The notes under the pieces are model-generated. The model had not been told where the DNA came from, did no database searches, and saw only the letters and a list, made by a program, of their open reading frames with translations. Shown here one piece after another: positions 58,675 through 64,000 of a DNA stretch of 64,000 nt. Position 1 is the first letter of the stretch. Each line of letters starts with the position of its first letter. Both the position numbers and the translations under genes were made by a program. Origin of the DNA: Acidobacteriota bacterium (lineage in GTDB: Bacteria > Acidobacteriota > Thermoanaerobaculia > Multivoradales > J023); contig JAJCXR010000042.1 in NCBI GenBank assembly GCA_029263315.1, forward strand, positions 124,001-188,000, in the 5' to 3' direction.

Positions 58675-59619
58675 TCAGCGGATCAACAACCAGGCGGTGT
58701 ACAGGCCATAGACCAGCACCAAAAATAGGCCAAAACCTCGACCCAGCCGCGGCCGGATGAGGATCCACAGGGCCAACAGGGCTGCCAAACCGACCATCAC
58801 CGCCAGGTCGATCTGACTGATGGCCCCCAATTGCAGAGGCCGTATGGCGGCGGTGACACCCAGGATGCCGAGGATGTTGAACATGTTGCTACCGACGACA
58901 TTACCGATGGCGATGTCGCCCTGACCCCTCAGCGCCGCGACGACGGAGGTTGCCAGCTCCGGCAGGCTGGTCCCCAAGGCCACGATGGTGAGGCCGATGA
59001 CCGCTTGACTGAGCCCCAGGCTGGAGGCCAGCTGGACCGCCGCGGTGACCAATACATGGCCGCCTGCAACCAACGATGCCAGGCCGGCGATCAGCAACAA
59101 GAGGCTCTTTGGCACACCCAGGGGCGCATCGGGGGCCGCCGATCCGAGCTCTTCCCGGACTCCCCGTGACTCCCGGCGAGATCGCCAGAAAGTGACCATG
59201 AGGTAGGTCAGCAAGCCGAGGACCAACAAGGCACCCTCTAGCCGGCTGGCGCGGCCGTCGGTCAACAGGCCAACCAAGGCCAACGACACCAACAGCATGA
59301 GTGGCGCGTCGTAGCGCACGATCTGGGCATGGGCAACAATGGGCCGGATGCAGGCCGCCACACCGAGGATCAAGGCGATATTGGCGATATTCGATCCCAC
59401 CACGTTGCCCACCGAGATGTCGCTAGAGCCCGCCAAGGCGGCATGTAACGAAACCACCAGCTCCGGCGCACTGGTACCGAAGGCGACCACCGTCAAGCCG
59501 ATGGCCAAGGGCGAGATTCCCAATCGGGAGGCCAAGGACGAGGCTCCTCGCACCAGCCAATCGCCGCCATAGAACAGCAGGCTCAGGCCGATGGCCGCCT
59601 GCAGCAGGGTCAGTGGCAT
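58675..59619 (-). CDS. CaxA/YrbG-type Na+/Ca2+ antiporter
   Basis: 314 aa from ATG 59619, 10 bp after the reductase stop. It has ten hydrophobic segments in two repeats, each with the ion-site signature: GTSAPELVVSLHAAL with GNVVGSNIANI, and GTSLPELATSVVAAL with GNVVGSNMFNI. It should exchange cations across the inner membrane. It is co-directional with the acyl-CoA-reductase-like gene. A frame to 59976 overlaps that gene and is rejected. Confidence 0.93.
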   Translation of the reverse strand: MPLTLLQAAIGLSLLFYGGDWLVRGASSLASRLGISPLAIGLTVVAFGTSAPELVVSLHAALAGSSDISVGNVVGSNIANIALILGVAACIRPIVAHAQIVRYDAPLMLLVSLALVGLLTDGRASRLEGALLVLGLLTYLMVTFWRSRRESRGVREELGSAAPDAPLGVPKSLLLLIAGLASLVAGGHVLVTAAVQLASSLGLSQAVIGLTIVALGTSLPELATSVVAALRGQGDIAIGNVVGSNMFNILGILGVTAAIRPLQLGAISQIDLAVMVGLAALLALWILIRPRLGRGFGLFLVLVYGLYTAWLLIR

Positions 59620-59629
59620 CCCAGAGGTA

Positions 59630-61519
59630 TCAACTCGCCACCGAACGTGGGGTGAACGTCTCGAGATCCAGGTGGCGCTCCAGGCGCCGCCGGAACTCGC
59701 CGGCTTCGATGGCTCCGGCGGTGGTGGCGGTTTGTTTCTCCAAGTCGAGAATGAAATTCCACCAAATCTCCTCGCGGCGGGAGATCTCGTCGTCGTCGCG
59801 CACCTTGCCGAATTCCTGCACATAGCGGTTGTGACGGCACAGCATGCGGAAGGCGTGCAGGGTATTGGGACGGTTCTCCGGCATGCCGAGGACCCGCACG
59901 TCCTTGCCCACCTCGTGGATCGGTTGTCCCCATTCGCTATAACCACCAAAGATGGTTCCCAGCTTCTCCAGGGCATTGCCCAGGCGCTCCTGCCCGAGCT
60001 TGGCGAGCACCGTGGTGAGCACCGGCAGGGTGACGTTGCGGTGCATCGTCGGGTCCGCTAGGCGCACCTTGACCCCCACCTCTTGCTCGACGGTCTGCAA
60101 CATGTCTTCCGACTTGAGACGGTTGTCGGTAGCCAAGTGGATGCGCTCCCCCACCGCCTCGGGCCGCTCGAGGGCGGCGAGGATGCCGCAGGCCACCCAG
60201 TCCACCGGGATGAGGTTGATCTGGGCCGAGGGATCGCCGGGGAAAACACAGGCCATGCGGGCCAACACCGAGGCCTTGGAGCGGTCACTCCAATTGCCCT
60301 TCTTCTGGTTCAGGGCCTCGTGGGCCCGCCCGAAAACGTTGACCGGCGCGTTGACCACTTTGGTGTCGCCCCGGTTGTTGCCGGCCCGCGACTCCCCGAT
60401 GACGATGGCCGGGCACAGCTGGGTCACCCGCAGGCCCTCCCGCAGCATGAAATTCTCCGTCTCGATGGAGGCCATGGCCTTGGTGAGCTCGTAATAGTTG
60501 TTGTAGAAATTGCGCGGGAACACCACTTCGTCTTCGCGGGCTAGGTCATTGACTTGCCGCCCATGGATATACGACGTCTCGATGCCCAGGTGGGCGACGA
60601 AGGGGCTCTTGTCATCTTTCTGCAAGCCGTCGGAAAAAGTGAGGGCGTTGAGGGTGCCGGTGACGTTGGCCAGGAACGACTTGGCGTAGGGATCGTCGAA
60701 GGCGACGCTGGCGGCGCAGTGGATGACGTGGGTCATGGTGCCGCGCAGGGTCTCGAAGTCTTCGTCGGAAATGCCAAGCCGCGGTTGCTCCACATCCCCC
60801 GCCACAAAGCGGAATTTGGCCCGCTGCTCCGGTTTGCGCAGCCACAAGCGATCGAGCAAGGCTTCGCCCCGCTCGCCGGGCGTGATCGTCCGTTGCAACT
60901 CGCCGGTTTTGCGGTCGCGGATCTCCTTCGGACGGATCAGCACCACGACCTCGCGGAAGGCGTCGTTGTGGGCCGCTTGCCAGAGGATTTCCTGACCGAC
61001 GAAGCCGGTGCCGCCGGTGAGCAGAAAGCGGATACCGAGACCTTCGTCGTGGGCTCGGTCGAACAACTCCCGCGCTTCTTTCTTCTTGCGCTCGATGTAG
61101 GCGGCGATGCGCTCTTCCGTCGCCGGATACTTCTTGTAACGGAAATAATATTCCTTGCGCTTCAGCCCGAAGAGGGCCTTGGAGACCTTTTCGGGATCCT
61201 TGCCCAGCATCTTGGCAATGCGCTCGGCGGCCCGCTTGCCCTTCTCGCGCACTTCCTTCATGCGCTCCCGCACCTTGCCCTCGTCGCGGGTGGTCTCCAT
61301 GAGCTTGCTCATGAAACGCCCCGCTTGCACATCCGCCAGGTGATAGTCGCGATGATTCTCGACCAGCAGATGCTGCGGCTGGATCGGATCGTCGAGCACC
61401 TCGCCGGTGACCAAAGAAACCTTCTCGACATAGCGGGAGGGTTGCATGGATTGCGGTAACTTTTCGTCGACGGCTGCCTGCTCGGACTTCGCTTGTGCTT
61501 TACTCTTGGCCTTGGCCAT
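59630..61519 (-). CDS. Fatty acyl-CoA reductase-like SDR protein
   Basis: 629 aa from ATG 61519, with AGAGG 6 bp upstream. A lysine/alanine-rich helical N-terminal region of about 160 residues precedes a Rossmann domain with GGTGFVGQE, the FAR-type NVTGTLNAL and VIHCAASVAF, and the catalytic pair in YELTK (about residues 340-350). The C-terminal part resembles the FAR/male-sterility domain. It should reduce an acyl-CoA or acyl thioester to an alcohol or aldehyde with NADPH, possibly for wax esters or ether lipids. The N-terminal extension is unusual. No wax synthase is in the window. Confidence 0.85.
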   Translation of the reverse strand: MAKAKSKAQAKSEQAAVDEKLPQSMQPSRYVEKVSLVTGEVLDDPIQPQHLLVENHRDYHLADVQAGRFMSKLMETTRDEGKVRERMKEVREKGKRAAERIAKMLGKDPEKVSKALFGLKRKEYYFRYKKYPATEERIAAYIERKKKEARELFDRAHDEGLGIRFLLTGGTGFVGQEILWQAAHNDAFREVVVLIRPKEIRDRKTGELQRTITPGERGEALLDRLWLRKPEQRAKFRFVAGDVEQPRLGISDEDFETLRGTMTHVIHCAASVAFDDPYAKSFLANVTGTLNALTFSDGLQKDDKSPFVAHLGIETSYIHGRQVNDLAREDEVVFPRNFYNNYYELTKAMASIETENFMLREGLRVTQLCPAIVIGESRAGNNRGDTKVVNAPVNVFGRAHEALNQKKGNWSDRSKASVLARMACVFPGDPSAQINLIPVDWVACGILAALERPEAVGERIHLATDNRLKSEDMLQTVEQEVGVKVRLADPTMHRNVTLPVLTTVLAKLGQERLGNALEKLGTIFGGYSEWGQPIHEVGKDVRVLGMPENRPNTLHAFRMLCRHNRYVQEFGKVRDDDEISRREEIWWNFILDLEKQTATTAGAIEAGEFRRRLERHLDLETFTPRSVAS

Positions 61520-61585
61520 GGCTCTACCTCTTACGGGAATGAATCCGGCTCCGGTGACGGCCCACCCGGCCACCGGCCTCTCAAT

Positions 61586-61616
61586 GTCTTCAACGGACCA
61601 GGTCTTCAACGGACCA
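61586..61616. repeat. Two 15-bp direct repeats, 1 bp apart
   Basis: GTCTTCAACGGACCA occurs at 61586-61600 and 61602-61616 in the divergent gap between the reductase gene (start 61519) and the selenoprotein gene (start 61774). The 16-bp period suggests a tandem regulator site. The rest of the 61520-61773 gap shows nothing else clear. Confidence 0.55.
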
Positions 61617-61773
61617 CCGCAGCGACGTCCGCCGGCGCCAACCTGCGCCCGTACCAACCCAAAGACTGCGCCGACCTGACGACGGTCGGTAGATGACAAA
61701 ATACCCCGCAAGCAATGATCACGCAAGGAGAGTCCTCATCCGGTCCACTCCTCGCCGACCCCAGGGAGCCAAC

Positions 61774-62508
61774 ATGCACCACACCGACGACGTTTCAGCA
61801 GCCACCTATAACTATCCCCACTTCGTGCCCGAAGCCTTCGAACCGATGATGCGCTTCGAATCCAGCCCTGCTCTGGGAAGCAAGCTGCCAAGCTTTCCCC
61901 TCTGGCGGGCGACAGATCGCCGGGAGGATCAATTGTCCGCCCTGCTCAAGGAGCATCTCTACACCGTGGTGGAGCTCGGCAGCTTCACGTGACCGTACTG
62001 TGGGATGGCGGCGCCATCCATGAACGCAGTGGCCCAACGCTTCGCCGAGCACGATATCGGCTCCATCTTCGTCTACACCCACGAAGCTCACCCCGGGGAG
62101 CGTTTTCCCCACCACCGGACCATGGACGACAAATACCGCCATGCCAAGGCCCTGCGCGACGAGCTCGGGGTGACGCGTCCGATCTATCTCGATGCCCTCA
62201 ACGGCGCCCTGCACCGCGCCCTGGGCGGCATGCCCAATATGACCTGGATATTCAGCCGCGGCGGCGTCCCGGTCTATAAAAGCGACTGGACCGACGCCCA
62301 CAGCGTCGGCAACAGCCTCGACTACCTCCTCGAGGTGGCCGCAAGACGACGTAGCGGTGAGCGCTTGGCACCCTTCCGGATCGAGCGTCTCGACTACCGG
62401 GACCACGATCGTGGGCGTTTCTATGAAGGTCTGGACCGCAGTGGCCCCAGGGCGGTGGCGGAGTTCGAGGCAGCCTTTCCGCAGGATCGACGGCCTAAGA
62501 AGCGGTAG
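61774..62508 (+). CDS. Putative selenoprotein: deiodinase-like thioredoxin-fold protein with in-frame UGA (Sec73)
   Basis: 244 aa if UGA 61990-61992 is read as selenocysteine. ATG 61774 has AGGGAG 5-6 bp upstream. The same frame is open on both sides of the UGA. The site reads ELGSFT-Sec-PYCGMAAPSMN, which matches the deiodinase pattern (GSxT-Sec-P) and also forms a Sec-x-x-Cys redox pair (Sec73, Cys76). Downstream motifs also fit deiodinases: IFVYTHEAHPGE, then RPIYLDALNGALHRAL and TWIFSRGGVPVYKSDW. A SECIS-like hairpin begins 10 nt after the UGA. Without Sec insertion only a 72-aa fragment without the active site would be made. The substrate may be a thiol, peroxide or haloaromatic. No sel gene lies in the window, so Sec use must be supplied elsewhere. 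Confidence 0.88.
61990..62019 (+). promoter_or_regulatory. UGA codon with bacterial SECIS-like stem-loop
   Basis: After UGA 61990-61992 a perfect stem GGATGGC (62003-62009) and GCCATCC (62013-62019) closes a GGC triloop. The apical loop starts 17 nt after the UGA and begins with G. From memory, bacterial SECIS elements have a 3-14 bp stem, a G among the first two loop bases, and a loop about 16-37 nt after the UGA. This hairpin meets all three. Confidence 0.8.
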
Positions 62509-62782
62509 GATTCCCCTACCACCTCGGGCATCTCGCCGGGGCCGTCCGCCTGGAGCAACACCGCCTGGAGCACCCTCCCTGCTCGCGGACTCACAAGTCG
62601 GGCGGCCCAGGCTACGGACACCGGGCCCTCCGGGGCCACAGAAACCCTTCTTCTACACCGACCCCGCAGGGGTACTCCCTATGAGCCCAGGGTCAGGAGC
62701 GAAGCGACGCCACGCTGGGATTCACTACCCCGGTCGCCTGCAAACCGGGGATTCCGCCAACCGGGAATAGGCGTTCCAAACG
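62509..62782. other. Intergenic region with small hairpins
   Basis: 274 bp with no supported gene between convergent genes. It contains CCCCGGT/ACCGGGG at 62728-62750 (9-nt loop) and CCCC-GCA-GGGG at 62662-62672. Neither has a T-run. It may hold terminators or extragenic repeats. I found no tRNA-like structure, including tRNA-Sec. Confidence 0.45.
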
Positions 62783-63769
62783 CTAGCAAAACTCCTGCCG
62801 CCAGATGCGCCGCAGCTCTTCATCCCGTCGACGCTCGACGTATACTCCCAGCCGCGATCGCAACGCCTCGTCGTGGCGATGCAGGGCCAGGGCAGCCAAG
62901 GCGAGGCGGGCCCGACCGATCGGCCCGTCGTCCACTTCCTCTTCCAGCAGATCGAGGGCCGGTTGGCGCCGGGTCAAGGCCAAGGCCAGGTATAGGGAGC
63001 GCTGCAGATCCTCATCGACCTGGGTGTCCAGGCACCGTGCCAGGGGCTCGATGGCGTCTTGCAACCGGCTCTCGCCGAGGGCCAGGGCGGCCGCTTCGAC
63101 GTTGCTGAGCTCGGCATGGTCCAGCAACCCGGCGACGAAGGGCCAGGAGCGTTGCCCGTCGAGACGCAGCAGGGATTGGCAACATTCCCCCACCACCTCC
63201 GGCTCGTCGTCGCCGCTGGTCACTTTGAGCCGCAGGACGGCCTCGGCGGCCATTTGCCCGCTGTCGCCGAGGGCTTCCGCCGCCGCCAGCCGGGTGGGAC
63301 GCTCGCCGTCGACCAACAGCGGGGCGACCTTGAGCACGGCTTCCGGGTGACGGCTGCGCACCAGACCATGGGCGCACCAGCCGCGCACCGGCGCCGCCGC
63401 GTCGACGCTGCCACCCCACACCGGTTCCAGTTGCACGAAATACAAGCCGCTGAGGAAAATCTCCGTCGATGGCTGCTCCAGCTCGACCAGCGCTTTGGCC
63501 AGCTCGATCTTGCCGAAACAGCCCTTGTCCCGCTTGAGGGGTTCCACCAACAGACGCCGGAAGGCCCCTTCCAGGCTCGGCACCAACGTCCGTAGATCGA
63601 ACCTTTGGCCGAGCTCCACCGTCAGCTTGGCGGCCCTGGCCACCACCAGTCCGGAGCGTTTCTGGGTCAGGGCGGACTCCAGCTGCCGCAGGATGACCTG
63701 CGGATCGCCTTCCTGCACCAGCTCCGCCAGGGCGTTGAGACGTTCTTCGACGGGATCACGCGGTGCCAT
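62783..63769 (-). CDS. HEAT-repeat-like helical protein
   Basis: 328 aa from ATG 63769, the start indicated by the adjacent promoter; a frame to 63853 runs through that promoter. About six helical pairs of HEAT type are seen (GERPTRLAAAEALGDSGQMA, VEAAALALGESRLQDAIEPL). There is no enzyme motif, signal peptide or membrane segment. Such proteins act as scaffolds or lyase subunits. The function is unknown. Confidence 0.8.
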   Translation of the reverse strand: MAPRDPVEERLNALAELVQEGDPQVILRQLESALTQKRSGLVVARAAKLTVELGQRFDLRTLVPSLEGAFRRLLVEPLKRDKGCFGKIELAKALVELEQPSTEIFLSGLYFVQLEPVWGGSVDAAAPVRGWCAHGLVRSRHPEAVLKVAPLLVDGERPTRLAAAEALGDSGQMAAEAVLRLKVTSGDDEPEVVGECCQSLLRLDGQRSWPFVAGLLDHAELSNVEAAALALGESRLQDAIEPLARCLDTQVDEDLQRSLYLALALTRRQPALDLLEEEVDDGPIGRARLALAALALHRHDEALRSRLGVYVERRRDEELRRIWRQEFC

Positions 63770-63776
63770 GCTTATG

Positions 63777-63805
63777 GTTATACTCAGCGGGTCGAAGATC
63801 GTCAA
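63777..63805 (-). promoter_or_regulatory. Strong sigma-70 promoter of the HEAT-repeat gene
   Basis: Read on the minus strand: TTGACG (63805-63800), an exact 17-bp spacer, then TATAAC (63782-63777). Each box matches consensus at five of six positions. The predicted transcript start is at about 63769-63771, at the ATG itself, so the mRNA is probably leaderless; no Shine-Dalgarno is present. Confidence 0.75.
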
Positions 63806-63859
63806 GCGAACGCCGCATGCCTGACAAGGCAGCAAGCGCTGGGATGGCAGCAAGGGCCG

Positions 63860-63961
63860 CCGTATAGCTGGAAAAACTGTAGTTCTGGGAAGATCGTATA
63901 TCTGGAAAGACTGTAGATCTGGAAAGACCGTAGTTCTGGGAAGTCTGTAGATCTGGAGGGA
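63860..63961. repeat. Six tandem copies of a 17-bp imperfect repeat
   Basis: Units start at 63860, 63877, 63894, 63911, 63928 and 63945, with consensus near CTGTAGATCTGGAAAGA. The register is exact at 17 bp throughout. It lies upstream of the HEAT-repeat promoter. The period is not a multiple of 3, so it is not a coding repeat. It could be an array of regulator sites or a minisatellite. Confidence 0.85.
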
Positions 63962-64000
63962 ATTGGGTGCCGCGCCCCGGGGGGACCGTCACCGCACACA

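Noticed and set aside
61693..61992. 99-aa ORF ending at the UGA
   Set aside because: The frame continues past the UGA as a matching protein domain, and the better start is 61774.
62005..62508. Stand-alone 167-aa gene starting at ATG 62005
   Set aside because: Its start lies inside the SECIS-like stem, has no ribosome site, and would lack the active site; it is better read as the C-terminal part of the selenoprotein.
62509..62782. Possible tRNA-Sec or other RNA gene
   Set aside because: I looked for a T-loop sequence and a long acceptor stem and saw none.

Overview
This 64 kb window is a GC-rich, densely coded chromosomal segment from a Gram-negative-type bacterium. Several traits suggest an Acidobacteriota lineage, perhaps Thermoanaerobaculia-like: large eukaryotic-type Ser/Thr kinases with AAA or TPR tails, a kinase paired with an ECF-like sigma factor, several CHAT or caspase-fold proteins, LamG/DUF11 surface proteins, a VKOR-DsbA fusion and many TTG or GTG starts. 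That taxonomic call is inference. I found no rRNA, tRNA, CRISPR array, phage or transposase gene, so this looks like host chromosome with some accessory blocks.

Layout. 1-11.3 kb is a surface module: a giant LamG/DUF11 protein that runs off the left edge, and divergently an outer-membrane-barrel-like protein with LysM-like and SdrD-B-like domains, overlapped by a hybrid histidine kinase. 11.5-17.6 kb holds an RnfD-like membrane domain read in frame into a DUF2330 protein, then a 1245-aa kinase/ATPase/TPR regulator. 17.7-36 kb is mostly housekeeping: an M24 peptidase, trxA, ribF and rimO; an M1 aminopeptidase lipoprotein; an m5C RNA methyltransferase with a separate PUA-like gene; hpt and ridA; then a leftward HD-GYP, roadblock, ftsY, ribD, ribE, unknown gene run; and a divergent prenyl-synthase-like gene with a SEC-C gene. 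36.3-43.1 kb has a GCS2 ligase with an RLAN-RimK ATP-grasp ligase, a VKOR-DsbA oxidase and an S9 oligopeptidase lipoprotein.

43.2-58.2 kb is a signalling and protease-like island. It contains a sigma factor and TPR kinase operon, a secreted PPC-domain protein, a caspase-fold protein, a 59-aa protein, a TPR-CHAT lipoprotein, a sigma-like/transmembrane fusion, and a CHAT/transmembrane protein overlapping a CsgG-like lipoprotein gene. It looks like a cell-envelope stress or regulated proteolysis system, but its function is unknown.

58.2-64 kb has a VOC protein, a CaxA-type antiporter, a fatty acyl-CoA-reductase-like protein and a HEAT-repeat protein. It also has the strongest discovery: a gene at 61774-62508 with an in-frame UGA at 61990-61992, followed at the expected distance by a perfect 7-bp stem-loop that fits a bacterial SECIS element. 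The product reads as a deiodinase-like, thioredoxin-fold selenoprotein with a Sec-Pro-Tyr-Cys active site. A conventional gene call would split or truncate it. Six 17-bp tandem repeats and a strong leaderless-type promoter lie at the right edge.
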